Positions 1 to 14,200 of a stretch of 64,000 bases of DNA are shown here, one piece after another (the stretch's first letter is position 1; every line of letters begins with the position of its first letter). The translations under genes were made by a program, and so were the position numbers. This stretch comes from Amoebophrya sp. A120 (Eukaryota; Sar; Dinophyceae; Syndiniales; Amoebophryaceae): assembly GCA_905178155.1 (NCBI GenBank), contig CAJINV010000012.1:491271-555270 (forward strand). The letters run 5' to 3'. The notes below the pieces were generated by a model. The model was not told where the DNA came from and made no database searches. It saw only the letters and a list, made by a program, of their open reading frames with translations.

Positions 1-92
1 AAGCAGCTTGATCGTCTGGATCGGATGACGATAGTGCTTTTGCATGACAAATTCATGTAACAGCTGAGAATGTAACGTTTGAGAACCCCATA
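1..92. mobile_element. Introner, GTTCTCAA/TGTTAC family (right end only)
   Basis: The right end (TGTAACGTTTGAGAAC then CCCATA) matches the complete copies at 38237-38478 and 59736-59971. It is followed by a potential target copy CGCAA at 93-97. The left end is outside the window. Confidence 0.7.
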
Positions 93-1038
93 CGCAAGGA
101 AAGATCCGTGTGGGTTCGTGTCCACAAAAAACGACAGATGGAGGGAGAGAGCAATCTTGCTTGTTTTGTTCTCCGGTTGCTGAAGACTCCTACTTGTTGC
201 TGTGCTACTAGAGAAACCAGAGGCGGCGGCACGTGTTTGCTTCAGCCTGTCGGAGGCCAAACTGTCGGCGTTCATGATATCCACTGCAAAAGTATCGTAC
301 TCGCACTACCCTGTTTTTTTTCTAGGCAAACCCACATTACAAATCAAGTTTGTCATGCTAAGTCAATTTGCAAAATAAATGCAATTTAAACTAAGAACGT
401 TACTTTTGCAATGCATACATGACTAGCGTTCGCAATGTCGGATCCGCGATGGCGTTGATTTCCCGTCGGACAAACATATCCTGTGAAAAAGTATCGCATT
501 CGTAGTAATTATCGCGGTCATGCATTACAAATCTCCTTCCCAAGGCAAATCAGCAAGAGAAATTCCATTTGTAGTAATGCTGAGCGAATTTGTATTGCAA
601 TTACTACGTAGTACGATACTTTTGCAGTGCATAAAGCAAAGCAAGGGCAAAGCAGGAACTCTCCAATCCACCAAACCGCATCATGGTATCTACTTTATTC
701 CGGAGAAGAGTTGTATTTGGAGACGCCGAATAGAAGTTGGTCCCGCTTGTTTTTTCCGAATGCGATGACTTGTGCGGGTTTAACAGCCCCGCATCCGTTC
801 CTCTTCTCTCTTCGATCAGCTTTCTGCTTACTTTTTTCAGTCGAGCTAAGTCAGCAAGAACAACTTCAGCCGGCTCTACATTGTCAGCGGGAGTTTGAAA
901 CGCACCACTGCAGCTAGCATCTGCTGCCTTGTCGTCGTTGGCGGACGATGCGGGCGAAAGCCACTGGGAATGCGAAGCCGAACCCGGCGTGTTTTGCTGT
1001 TGCACCGGACTTCGGAAGTAGATGCTGTCCATTTTCAA
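93..1038 (-). CDS. Unknown protein, N-terminal 213 codons (gene runs off the left edge)
   Basis: Exons 1038-634, 471-418 and 272-93, separated by two introners (278-417 and 477-633). The third exon ends at a further introner that is cut by the window edge. Excising each element with one target repeat keeps one frame open for 213 codons from the ATG at 1036-1038. The first exon is Ser/Ala/Gln-rich and contains a short amphipathic stretch (VVLADLARLKKVSRKLIEER, about residues 59-78). The second exon encodes VRREINAIADPTLRTLVM and the third is again Ser/Thr-rich. I recognise no domain. The open frame across two element removals is the main evidence that this is a gene. Its C-terminus lies outside the window, so no function is proposed. 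Confidence 0.65.
278..417. mobile_element. Introner, GCAAAAGTATCGTAC family
   Basis: 140 bp, TATCC at the left end and GCATA at the right, with terminal inverted repeats around GCAAAAGTATCG / TTACTTTTGC. The flanking 5-bp repeat CATGA is exact (273-277 and 418-422). Removal joins exons 2 and 3 of the partial gene in frame. Confidence 0.85.
477..633. mobile_element. Introner, GCAAAAGTATCGTAC family
   Basis: 157 bp from TATCC to GCATA with inverted ends AAAAAGTATCG / CGATACTTTTGC. Target copies are AAACA (472-476) and AAGCA (634-638), a 4/5 match. Removal joins exons 1 and 2 of the partial gene in phase 0. Confidence 0.85.
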
Positions 1039-2246
1039 TTTTTCGTGATAAAATAAGTGTCACTATTGATACATAGCGCTTTCGTGAAAGTCCACAAAGC
1101 GATTCGATCCTAAAGTGAATTGTTTTTTGTGAGATGTAAATTATTTTGAGCAGGCTGCACCTGACTCCAAGCATGACGAAAAACGAATCGAGGCCCGGAA
1201 AAACTACGTCTCTCTCGGTGTGACCAAGTGATGTGGTTCAATTCGTGCTTTACTCGACGACAAAGGAATGCGTGCGATCCTCAAACTAAGGTACTAACTT
1301 ACTATCATCACGAACTTCATATACTTGCCTCACTCTCGGATTCTGAAAGACTAGGACAAACACGACCCACAAACCGAATAAACGTTTATTTGTGAAGATG
1401 AAACATTGCATGATGAAATTGATGGAACCCTAAGAGCGCGAGCGACATGGAAAGAACAGGCTTTGACAAGATCTTCTTCCTTAGGGCTTGTGCTTTCACC
1501 TCATGGGGTCCTGTTCGGGAGGCAAGTACAACTTGTATTGATCGAGACGTGCTGTCGCATGGTAAAAGTACGGGGCTATCCTTATCTTTCCGCCGGTTCA
1601 TTTTTTCAACAGTAAAAAACATGAAATCATGAGGCGTTCATTTGGGATATTTTTTTTGTTTTTTTGATGCTTTTTCTGTAGGGCGCCATAGTGTGACGCT
1701 AGTGTCGTCGTGGTAAATATGAAATTCGATAATAGTTGGGGTCGTCGTGTAAAACGGTGCCCGTAAGGCAAAACAGCCTTACGAATGATCAATTAAAAGA
1801 TTGAATTCCAGTACTTATAGTAGAAACAAGCGCTCTCTCGCTGGCGACCCCAAGCAGCGAGAGCCTGCGCTTCAGATTTTCGTTAGTGACGGTTGTAACA
1901 GCTGCGATGAATCATTGTATTTGTAGATGTTTCTTCTACACTTCTTGTCGCTGCTATACGGTGCTGATGAAAAATGATATATTTCAGCAACCGCCTTTTG
2001 CTCCCAACCTGAGAGGGGCGCGCATATTTGAACCAAGTATAAAAACCTCCGAGCCCAGAAACCGTTTCTTTTGCTACAAAACCAAATCGCCCTTTAGTTG
2101 ACCGCGCATTCTGTTCCTGCGCACCACTTATTTCTCTTCCTCGTCTTCTAAAAACGACAGCACTGCTATTCCTGAAACAAATCAGATTATTTGCAGTTTT
2201 GTCGAAAAATTCCACTTTCCATTCATCTCCACCTCCTCACGAATGA
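1039..2246. other. Intergenic region between two minus-strand genes
   Basis: No convincing coding region. It must hold the 3' untranslated region of the giant gene (stop at 2247) and the promoter or trans-splice acceptor of the partial gene (start at 1038). It includes a small perfect stem-loop at 1762-1783, listed separately. I see no TATA-like or other promoter motif I would defend. Confidence 0.6.
1762..1783. other. Stem-loop downstream of the giant gene
   Basis: Perfect 8-bp inverted repeat CGTAAGGC / GCCTTACG with a 6-nt loop, about 465 nt past the stop codon of the giant gene. It could form in the mRNA 3' end or be chance. The only support is the perfect pairing. Confidence 0.3.
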
Positions 2247-5200
2247 TCAGTCCGAATCCGAGTCCGTTTCGTTTTCCAGAGCGTCTTTCAATTGCGACCA
2301 TTTTTCCGCTGCGTCCATGTCCTGCGCAAGGATCGCCTCTTCAAACTTCCTCTCGTATTTCTTGATTTGCTTTTCTTTCCACCCTGAGCGGCCGGCGCCG
2401 GTATTCGTCGTGTTCGCGGCGGGTGCTGCCCTCGAAGTAGAAGAAGCTCCCTGTTGCTGCACCGGGACTCCAACCACGGTCGGGGCAGCAGTTGTCAGAA
2501 GATTGGTAGAAGATGAACCAGAAGCAGAAGTAGGTTGCTGATAGTACTGCTGCTGCTGCGATAAAATCGGTTGCTGTTGCATCGGTTGCTGCATCACATG
2601 TTGCTGGCGCTGTTGCTGTTGTGACATCATCAAAGTCTGTTGCTGTTGCGGGATCATCTGTTGCGAAGATTGCTGCACTTGCTGCTGTCCGCTACTTCCA
2701 CTATTCGGTAAAAACATCACGGTATTTGGCGGAATCCTCGTTCCCGCCTGGCCCATGCTGTTGTTCATCGCACCCGCTACAACAGCCTGCGGGGCCAAGG
2801 GTTGCGGCTGTGCTTTTCCCTGGCCGTACAGGTTCTGTGCCTGCTGCTGGGCCTGCATCGCGACGGCAGAGGCATTTGCCATCTGCTGGTTGTAGGCGTT
2901 TGCCATCTGCTGCTTGTAGTTGCGCATGATCAAAGGGTCGACCTCCTGTGCACTCTGGTGCCCGGACACAGATTGCGGAGTTGGAGCTACTGCACGGTTC
3001 TGTTGCTGCTGTTGCATCTGTTGCTGTTGATGGTAAAGTTGTTGCTGACTCGTTACTTGCTGTGGTCCTGCTGTGTGGTTGTACATCTTATTCGCAGATG
3101 AAACAGCACTAGCAGCTCCCGCCATGTTGAGGTTCTGAACGCCACGCGCAGCACCGTACTGTTGCTGGTGCGGCTGCTGCGCACTACTGGTCGTGTAACT
3201 TCCCGGTTGATTCATCGCATACTGCTGTGTAGTTGTACTAGAAGCTGCTGGATACCCACCCGGGGTCACCACTGAATACGGAACAACTCTGGAAGTAGTA
3301 GAACCACTTGCGGCTGGATGTTGTGCAAACACGGAAGATGAAGCAGAACTACTCTGCGGGGGCAACGCCTGACCACCCTTGTGGTATAATATCGGTTGCT
3401 GTTGGTGGTGTTGCGAAGTCGTCGTGGTACTACTGTTGCGGGGGTTGTAGGAAGATATCGAACTAGTGCCGCTTTGCGGTTGTTGGTAGTACGATCCTTG
3501 AACAGCTACAGAGCCAACTTTATTTCCACCATCAGTACTCCCCTTGCTGTAATTCCCGTACATGTTATCCGGAAACATGGGCGCTGGCGCCCCACTCGGC
3601 CGGGCATCCACCGGATAATGTTGTCCCTTCGTTGTTGAAGATAAACCGGATTTGAAAATTCCCGCAGCAGTATTGTTCCCACTACCCATGGCGGTGGAAG
3701 TGGATGCAGCGGTTCTACTCGAGGTCAGATGCAACAACCCATCGATGGCGGATGTTGTGGGCGGCGGGGGTTTATTTTTCACGACCGCATTGGAACTCGT
3801 CTCAGTGTGTTGATGTTCTTTCTTGGAAGTAGATGTTAAGTGCGGCGCCGACTGCTGGTTCAACGGCTGATCCACAATCTTCCTCGAAGATCTCCTTTTG
3901 CTCGGATCAAACACCATTTGCACCTCCTCCAACTGCACTCCGATTGGACTACTCGGTTCTACTAACGCAGAAACACCAGAGCTGCCAAGTGCAGCCTCTC
4001 TTGTTCCGCTGGAGGTAATATTTGTCGTGGGCCCGGTGGGAGAGTACATCAAATTCTGATCGAGGGAATTCGGACTGGCGGAGGTCCCAGATTTTTTACC
4101 AGAATTCGCTACTTCCTTTTCCTTTTTTCCGCTCCTTGCGTACTGGTGAATGTGCTCCACAAGTTCTCGCTCCTTTTTGTTGCCGTATTCATGGATGTGC
4201 TCCTCAAGTAAAATCTCCTCTTCCGCCTCCTCCTGCGCGGAATGGAAGGACTTCGCCGGGGAAGCCGCGTCAATCATGTTCATGTTCGGAGTCGTGGTCT
4301 CTACTCTCTTATTCCCGATGTCATCTTGTTTCATCACGATCTTGGTACGAGTATCAGCGGCACCTCCAGCACCTTGTTCTTTCTCCTGCTCTGCTTCATC
4401 ATCACTGTACACTGAAGATTCATCTGAGCTGCTGCTGTCATTTTCGCCGAACAGCTGCTTCTTCGTCGACTTCCCATATTTGTCATGCGTATTAATGGCA
4501 CGACGATTAATCTCCACTTCATCCTCGTAACCCTCCTCGTTTTCACTCGCGTCCTCCCGCGCGCCGGAACGCTTGGAGTTGCTGCTCGTTCCGAAGAAGT
4601 AGTCGTAACTGGGCATGCCGTTGTCCTGATAATTCTCGTCTTGGTCGTCTTGTTTTGTATTGTCCTTATCATCAGCGGAGGAGGAAGAGGAAGAGCTACT
4701 ACTGCAGCTTCCGCTGTTCGATTTCTCATCTTCGCTCATGAAATCGGCTAATTTCACATACCATTTGTCCGACATATGAGCGTAAGGACTCGCGGACCCC
4801 TGCTCTTCCCGCATAAACTGAAATCGCCCGTCTTTTTTCACGATATCGAAAATCATGTTATCAGTAAACGGGACCTTCAATTTCGGAAATAATTCCCGTA
4901 TCCCCGGAATCTCCCCGAACTGCTGGTTATCAATCACCTGATCCTGATACGGACCGGTCGGGAGCTTGATTAACGTTTGGAACAACAAATCGCCGATTTT
5001 GTTCCTTTTTGGAAGTGTCTTCGCGGTCTTGTCGTAATCGATGTCGTTGTCGCTATCGTCGTCGGCCCAGATAGGAGAAGTTTGGTCTTTCTTTTCCTTC
5101 CTGATCTGCTCGGAGAGATGGGAGCTGCTACTGTGGTTTGGTACAACTTCCTCCCCGGCGTAGTTGCTGGGTGTCGTCGCCCCGCTCCTCGCTCCAAGTA

Positions 5201-8200
5201 AAGCCCTTGCCCTGTCGTGTTGCTTCAAGTTAAAACTCGTTGTGTTCATACTAGTTTTCATCTCCGGAGAAGATGCAGCTCCAGCTCCTACACCTCCCGC
5301 CCCAACAGACGACTTGCTATTATGGTGCGACGAAGTAGCCAAAGCGTTCGGGTTGTAGTAGCTGCTGTAGTTCGTTTGCTTACTCGTGTTATAAGAGGAC
5401 GCATTGTGACTGGAGAAGTTCCCCCCGTAGTCCCTACTTAACCCCACCTTCCAGTTCCCGTCGTTCCCGACCCATTTGACATCCAACCGCGGATCTTGCT
5501 CGATCACCCGCCGCATGGACACGCTTTCCTTTTTCACCTTGTAGGAATTATCCTTCGCCCAGTTCAACCCCGGAATGTTGGATTCGTTTAAGAATCCGGA
5601 GAAAATGATCGGAACTTCGTGGTTTTCATACAACATCTTCTCTTCCAGGTGTTTCAAGACTAGATTGCAAATCGGGTCCCCGTTCTGTTCCTGATCCAGT
5701 TGGTAGGGCCGCCAATCGCCCGGGCGGCTGTACTTGAGTTGCTGGTAGTACTGCTGTTGGGAGTAAATAACCGAGGAGATTGTCGTCGTGGAGGTTGCAG
5801 CGCTTGATGTTCCGTAGTGCAGATTTTGATTTGATGATGTTCCCGTTCCGGCATAAACAGTACTACTTCCCGTGGGGGCCGCTGAGGTCGCCGGGTTGGT
5901 CCAAGTAGAAGCTATCAAAGAAAAAAAGTTCGTCACGATCGCTCATGCGCATTCTTGCAATACAAAATTGTTTGTCATGCGTAAAAATGCATCACAGCCA
6001 AACTTCATTAGGGATTTCCCTAGTGTTTCTGCAATACAAGGAAAGTTTGTGATGCTGAGAAAATTTGTAATGCAGAGCCTGCAAGTTAGTGACTGTGACA
6101 AACTTTTTTCTCTCCATAGAAGCTGCTGCGGCTGTATTCTTCGATCCCGCAGCATTGGAAATGAATTATCCTGTGCAAAAGTATCGTACTCGTAGTACTC
6201 GCAATCATGCATTACAAATCTTCTTCCCAAGGTAAAACAGCATGACAAATTCCATTTGTCATGCTGAGCTAATTTGTATTGCAATTACTACTAGTACGAT
6301 GCTTTTGCAGTTCATATGAATGGCGTTGGAACAAAACCAGAAACAAGCGCACCAACAGCACTCGTCGCACCAACCGCCCCCGGAGCGCTGACACTACCGG
6401 AATTATCATTCCCCCGTGGTCCTAAGAACCGCTCCTTGTGTTGCGGATGGATCTTCACGGAGTACGCCAGTCCCCCGTTATTCGGGCGCTGGATCCACTT
6501 GAAAATAAACCGTCGCCTCGGGCCCCACCGGATTTCCACCTCTTGTAAAATTTTCGACAACGGCTTCCCGGCCCACCCCCGCGGATCGTGTCGTAATTCC
6601 GACAAATATCCACAGTAAATTTCCCGTACACGTACACATGCGGTCTCCGCATGACAAAACTTGGCTTCGATCCTAGTTTAGCATGACAAGTTTGACGCTT
6701 GTTCAAATTGGTGAAATTTGAGATGCATCTTGTACATGTACGGGAAATTTGTCTTGCATAACAAAATCGGGTCCGGACCGAGAATGGTTTCCCGGATCGC
6801 GCCGTCCTGTTCCACATCCGTGGCTGGGGACAATAACCCCCCACCCGGCGTGTGCGTTACCATATCCTGTCGCCTCTGTAACGCGTGGAAGAAACACAGG
6901 TACTCTAACCTTGACACCAACCTGTCTTCCGGAGGCCCATTCGGTGCCCTCGCCTTCCGGTCGAGATGTTCCAAATGTTGCTGGATCAGCGAGTAGGAGG
7001 TGGGAGTGCGGTTGGTGGAGGACGATGGTGTGATCATACCAGCAGCAGCAGCAGCTGCTGCTCCAGACGGGGTCGTTGTGAGGTTGAGATTATTCCGGGC
7101 CCCCTGATGCGCCGGAGTGGTAGATGCAGAAGAAGAAGGACCGCCTCCCAGAGAGGACGTCGGCAGAGTTGTTGTCAGTGCCACTGGAGGTGGCACCGTC
7201 GTCGTGTTGATCGCGCTGCTAGAAACAGCAGCAGCTTGTTCTGTGTGATGATAATTCTTCAGCTTCACATAGGTTTGGTTCGCCGAGTTGACATTAAGTT
7301 CGTACCGGTTCGGGAAATGCAACAGAAACGACGAAATGCCCCCGGATAATTTGCCGTACTCCCTCCTGATGTTTTTAAACTCCTCATCCCCACCAATCGT
7401 GGACAAGGACAGCTCCCGTCTCCCATTACTCCGCTCCACCACCCCTGGCGCATTCGTCGCGATCAACCGCAAAACCAATTGGTCCAAGCGAATCTGGGCC
7501 TCGAACGGGAGCATGGTGGATCCGGAGACATAGTTCCTCGATGGGCGGAACGGAGGGATGCTGCCGATGGAGGAGAAGTTGGCTGCTGGTGCTGGAGGTG
7601 CTGCGGCAGTAGCTATGGTGCTGTTGTTAACCCTTGCGGTCAGGTTGTTGATGGCTGTGGAGTTTGCGTCTGCTGCACCTGTTGTTCTGGAGGCCGCGAC
7701 AGAGGCCCAACTGTTGATAATGGGGGTTGGGGAAGAGGGTTGCTGCCGCACGATCCTCTGTTGCTGTTGCACAGAGGGGATGTGTTGTCCCGCAGCAGGA
7801 ACAGCAGTCGTTTCGCCAACGTTTCTACCGTGTTTTACAACAGCCGGAGAAGCAGACAACTCATTTTCCGTGGACGTATTCACCCCCGCGACTCCGCGCA
7901 ACGACGCCGGCGTGGTTCCATCGCTAGGTAAACCCACGGTTGGCGGCACGATCCCCGGGGGAGGATGTGCTGTACCTCCTTCTCTATGCGCCGAGGAGGT
8001 TGTTGTGTCGTGGTCATCTTTTTTCGAGACTGGTTCCGCAGTCACATTTTCTTCACTAGAAGAAGTCGCCACCGGCCCGCCGAGGTTATCCAGCAGCCCT
8101 GCGAGAAGAGTTCCGCCGAGGTCAAGGGTTGTCTCAGGTTCGTCTGAGGAGGTGTTGGAGGGTTTTTCTGTAGGATCCACAGCTTGTTGTAGTTGCGCTT

Positions 8201-11200
8201 CTTCTTTCACCGGGGTAGGGGTGGCCAACCCGGGAGGTCGGGGCGGAGATGTTGCTGCTGCAACAACCGGAACAGCTGCTTTAGAAACTTCCTCTACCAC
8301 AGCAGTAGCAACCACTGGCGTTTCCAGCAACACAGGAGTTGGCTTCGCAGAAACTCCGACAGCCGCCGGAGTGGCCTTCAAACCCATCCCGCCATCCGTC
8401 ATCTTCAGTTGCTGCAAGAACGCAGCGGCCGCGCCGGAACGGCCAAACACTTTTTTCGTCTTCTGCACGGAAAGCTCAGCGGGATTTAGATTTGCGGCCG
8501 GTTGCGGTTTCTGCACGACCGGGGCAGCAGTTGGGGTTGCAGGAACTTGCGCAGGCACTACTGCAGCTGCCGGCGGCGGCGGTGGCATGTGCCGAGGTGT
8601 TGGGGGTAATTCTACCTTCATGTTGGCAGAGTTCTTCGGGACAAAGACCCCGTGAGTCTGATCGGCCGTCTTTCTTGGCGGGGAAAACCTCGGAGGGGGC
8701 GTCGTCGCGGTTCTTGTGCCCAATGGGCGCTTGATGCCTTGCTCCTCATCCGCCGCGGTCAGAACCATCATCACTGTCGCCATGTCTTCAGCCGTCTCAG
8801 GCGGGTCGAGACAGATCAAATTTTGCAATTCCATCTGTTGTTCTCGTTCCTTCTTCTTCTGCAGTTCCAGCTGCTCCTTCTCCCGCTTCTTGTCCCGCTT
8901 GGATTTATAGTTTGTTGTCATGAACTTCGCCGCACCATCAGCAGCATCTGCCTCATTCGTCGGCGTCGTCGTGGAAATCCAGGGGACGGAACGGGAAGAC
9001 TTCGCGGAGTCATCAGGGGCCTTGAGGTTCTCCCCAGAGATCGTTGGGATCTCGCCGAAAAGTTGTTGAGAACTGTCGTCCTGGTTGCTATTTTCCTGCA
9101 CGGCCTGCTCAGGCGTAATTTGGAAGTCCCGTTTGTTCATGCACTCCGCCCCATTGTCCTTCATGAACAGCGCGACCTTCGTGCTTAAATCTTGCTGGGG
9201 GTAATAATCGCCAGTCGAAGTTTCTCGCGTCATCATGGACTTCAAACTGAATCTCGGCACGTTCTTCTGCTTCTGCTTATTCACCCCCGCCGGCACGAAG
9301 ATCGGGTACTTGTTACTCGCCTCGTTTTCGTGCGGTTGCGTGTTCAGCGGGGATTTCTGGAGCGTTCCTCCCATGTCCAGCATCTTCTGGGCGTCGTAGA
9401 TCGCGTACTTGGACTTGGATTTCGGCTTTTTCGGGGTCTTCTTGCTGTCTTGGGACTCGGAGGATTTTTTACGCACGGATTTGTTTCGGAGGGGGGCTTT
9501 GTGGCTGTGGGACGTGACAACTTGGTTGCTGGCTGCGTACGCAGTAGTTGCCACGACTGGCACGACCGGGGCTGGTTTTTGGACCTGCTGCGGCACGGAA
9601 GCCTCTTTCGCCGTCTGCTGCGCCGCCGTGGTCTCCGCGACCTTCTGCTGCCCCACTTTCTTCCCCTCTTTCGCAGCTTTCACTGCTTCTGCAGCTACCG
9701 GCTTTACTGCTAACGGAGCTGGCGGCGGCAGAGTCGTAGGCAATGGTGGGGTCGTCGCAACTTTTACAGGAGCTTGTGGCTTCGACGGGGTCAGATTCTT
9801 AGCGTTCACCAATTTGTTCAAGTCAATCACTTCGTCCATCACTGGCGTCGGCTGCAATTTTTCCCGCACAATCGACAAATTCGACTTTTTCTCTCCACCC
9901 CGCTGGAAGGCAAGCGGTAGATTCGCATTTATTTTCCTGGCAATCGGGATATTTTCCTCCCTGATCTTCGAGTCGTCGAGCTTCTTCTCGAAAATGGAGT
10001 ATTTGTCGGAGAATTTCGGGCGATGTTGTTGGGGGGGTAGCCCTTGTTCAGCAACAGCAGCAGCAGGCTTGTTCTCTTTTGAAGAACTCGCGGAAACAGA
10101 CTTAGAAGCTTCTGCACCAGATGCAGCAGAAGCAGAACTACTAGCACTCCCTTTCACTGGAGTACTAATCGCCTTGTCCAAGGGCGGAGTCTTCATCTCG
10201 GCCGTGGCCCAATTGCTGCTCAGAGGCTGCTTTCCGCTAGAGCCAAGACCCGATTTGTTGACCGCGGGACTCTTGTTCATCTGATCGTTGCTCCAGTTCC
10301 CCTTCTTATTCCCCTGTTTATTATTCTTCTGCGGCGGCAGCTCCCACAACTTCGTACCACTTTCGTCAATTTCAATTTCGTACGCCCCATATTTTTTCTC
10401 GTTGTCCCCACGCGAGCCGGCATCCAGGTACCTTTTCACGATAAAAGACACGTAATCTCCGATTTGTACCCGATACTCGTCTGCCGGATCGGAAAAGAGC
10501 TTGAACCGGCCAAACAGCATGTACTCCAGCTTGTAAGTGTTCTCAATCTTCACGGCGTATCGCTCGCCCGTACTAGAATCCACACAGAAGGCAACGACCT
10601 GAGGTTGATGTTGAAGAGCAGATTTTTGTCAGACAGAAAGAGCGTACGTTATTTGCATGACAAAAGATATCATCTCCAATCCGCTAATACGCATGACATC
10701 AAATACATCAACTTGTACCTTCCCAACAATTCGCTGATTAGCTTCCACAGTCAGTTCCGACCTGCTGACCTTCTTCCCATTTCGAATCACGTCGACCACC
10801 TTCGGCGCCGCCGGTTTCCGCTGTTTCACAGGCACCGCAGTGATATGCATTGCAAATATGTCTGGGTCTGGAAACTTGTGATGCTAGTTTGTGCTGCATG
10901 GTGGGCGCACTGCGTTACGCAGCCACGCATGACCAGTTTCTGAGCTCCTATGCGTTTCGCTTTCTGCATGACAAACTGCGTTTTTGCATGACAGGTAAGA
11001 GGCTGCCTGTGCTTTCCTGCCTATGCATGACAGATTCGAGAGTCATGCGAATGACAAACTTGCATTCTTCCAGACCCAGACAGATTTGCATTTGATAAGT
11101 GAACCCGTCTGCGGAATCTAGCGGCTCGAGAACATCCGGGGTTAGAGAAGTAGTTGCAACTACGGGGTCGCTCTTCACCTCAACAACATTCGCAAACTCC

Positions 11201-14200
11201 TCTTCCGGCCACTCTTCCCAGAGAGAGGTGTCGTTTTCGTTTTGATTCTCGTTTTCACTTTCCTCGTCGACTCGGTAAACATCATTTTCCCACTCATCAT
11301 CCACCGGGGAGGTGGGAGAAGTGCCGGATTTTCGAGAATTCGACGTGTTTTTAGAGGAGGAGGAGGAATCCTGCAACGCGGAAAACCCACTTTTGCTCGC
11401 CACTTTGGCCATGTGCTGCCCCTCTGCATGAAACATCATTTGCCTGTTGTTGTTTCTTTCATCGTCGGAGGACTCCAACGCGGCTAGAACCTCCGCACGC
11501 TCTTGCAACTTCTTTAATTTTTTCTTCATCTTCCCATTTAATTTTTTCGCCGGCTGGTTGATTGATGTGTCTTCGGTAGTACCTTGATTTTTGTCTTTAC
11601 TCGGAGATGAGGGAGACAATTCGATCTTATTGTCCTTGTCCGCCGAACCGGGCGAAGAGGTTCCCTTTGACACTGGCGTGAAAATCCCGGCATTGGCCAA
11701 CTTTTTCTTTTTCGGGGTCATAGCGTTGTCTTTCTCGTCGTCAGAATCGAGATCGTCATCGTCGTCCGAGTCGGAACAATCGTGGTCATCAACTACACCA
11801 CCTCCTTCACCCCCCTCCCCAGCCGCAGCCTTCGATTCTTGCTTCGCTATTTTCCTTGCTTCCTTCCGCTTCTTATTCTTCAACCTTTTCCGCAAATACT
11901 TCTCCACCTCCATCATTTCCTCCCGTTCCAACTCATCTTGCGCCGCGTCCGCTTCAATCTTTTGCTGGTTCGTGATCGACGCGGGGTCCGTCCAAGTCGA
12001 TTTCTGGTTCTTCTTATTCGTCCCTTTCACCGGCCGCCGGACGTGCAGTGGTTGTTCTTTTACGAACGGGTTTTCATTGCGGAACCAGAACGTGTCCCCC
12101 ATCGCCTTCAAAGTGTCTTGCTCAGAAACATCGTAATCCCGCATGTACTTCCGCACCGCCCAGTAGTCCTGCACTTCCCGGACGTGGAGGTTCTTAATAT
12201 CGTTGTGACTCAACATCTTCGTCAACTCGTGTTCTTTTTCCTTCGGGTCGAAGTAATGCGGGTCGATGCACTCGGGCTTTTCTCGGATCGTTTTCTCGTA
12301 GAAGTCCTTCATCAATTGCTTGTCCCACTTGCACTGGGAACGTTGTTTCAACGTGAGTTTCCCGAGCCACTTCAACCGGTATTCCCCCTGTTCTTGTTTC
12401 CTGATGGTCTCCATCTGTTTGAGGAGTTTGTCCGCTTTTTCCGGGTTTTTGAAATCACTAGAAATCATCCCGTCGTACTCCTTTCCGAGTAACCCCGCCA
12501 TCTTAAACTTGTACAAAATGTCCTTAAAAATCTGGTCTTTTTCCTCTTGGTTTTTTCCGTCCAAGTGCTTTTCCCCGAATTCCCGCCACTGCTTGCGCTC
12601 GTTTTCCGTGAATTTGTGCGGGTACATTTGGACTTTCAAATAGGTTACGTAATCAATCATGTCTTCCAGCACATAAGCATCGTCGTAATCCGCGAGACAG
12701 AGGTCGAGTTCCTTCTTTGTCTTTTTCTTCGAGACAACTGCGTTCTTCGGGTTGGCGGACGGATTTTTGGTTGGCGGGGTTTTAGCTACTATCGCTGTTT
12801 CCGACGTGCTGGCGGGGGTTGTAGTGGACGACAACGTCGAAGAAGATGAGGTGGTGGTTACGGCAGCGGTAGTTGCAGGCTTCTTGTTTTGTTCCTGTTT
12901 GGTTGTCGTGGTCGTGGTCGTCGTACTGGGTGCAGCGGACGCCTTGCCTTGCTGCTTTCCGGTCGTTCCTGCGGTTTTCGCAGTTGCGGTCGCAGTACTG
13001 GGCGCGGTCGTTGTTGTAGTAGCAGAGGGAGCTTTACTATTGGTAGCTGTAATTGTACTACCAGATTGCTTCGCGGGAACAACCGGTAGTTGTTGCGCCG
13101 CCTGCGGCTGCTTCTTCTTTCCGGCACCTCCAACCGCATTCGCAGATTGCTGTGCAGGCGGGGCTTGTTGTGCAGCAGGTTGTGTACCAGAACTAGCACT
13201 TCCAGTAGGTTTAGTACTGTTATTCAACACAACGGGTGGACCCGGCGCGCCCGGCAGTCCCTTCACCGCTTCAAATGGGTCCTTCACCTTGATCCGTTCG
13301 TCGATATCGGGGATGTTCTGCCGGATGATCTTCGCCATCTCCAGGTCTAACTTTTTCCCCGGACTCGTTTCGATTTCCGCGGCCGCGGCTAACACAGCCG
13401 TGGCGTAAGCGTTCTTCTCCGCTTGCTCTTTCAGCTCCTGTTCCTTCTTCTCCGCAGCAGCCGTGGCTTTGGCCGCGGCCTTCTTCTGCTTCTTGCTCAT
13501 GGGTTTCGGTTTGGAACTGCTGGTTTGGCGAAGGCGGGGGAGGTCCTCGATTTCCGCAACGGCTTTCGTCTTTTCCGGCGCCGGAGTAGGTGGCGCGGCA
13601 GTGCTCGCAGAGGGAGATGCTTGTGGTCCGCCTTGTTTTACCGCTTTGGTTGTTGTACTAGACGAATCCTTCTCTAGGGCCTGTTCCTTCTCCTCTGACA
13701 GTTTCCGGTCCACCCACTTGATGCCGGTTTGTGCTTCGTTTTTTGTATCACTACCACCTCTATTCGCTGTTCCCGGCGGAGGTGCCTTGGATCGCGGGGA
13801 GGGCGCAGACGAAGTCTTTTTGTTTCCGCCAGTAGTAGTAGACACCGTCGTGCCAGAACTGGTTTTATTGTTTCCAGCAGTGCCCCCAGTTGTACCAGAG
13901 CAGGGGACGAACGCCTCCTGAATCACCACTTGGGAAATGGTCGTGCTCCCGTCCTTGTTCTTCGTCTCCCGGTCGACGCAAACGGTTCGCAACCCCGTTT
14001 TCGGGTCGTCAATGTAGGAAACGTAGGAAGTAGAAGATTCTCCTTTTTTATTTTCCTTCTTCTTCAAGTTCGCCGTCGTCTTCGGCCCGCCAATGGTCGC
14101 AGAAGTCGTCTTCGACTGCTCACACACTGTGGTTTTGGAGAGTTCGTCCGAGACAGTAACGTTCTTCCCGAATTGGTCAAGATCGAACTTGTCGAGAGCG

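Noticed and set aside
7558-8655. 365-codon plus-strand ORF
   Set aside because: Antisense shadow of the giant gene's low-complexity exon, whose repetitive codons leave the other strand open.
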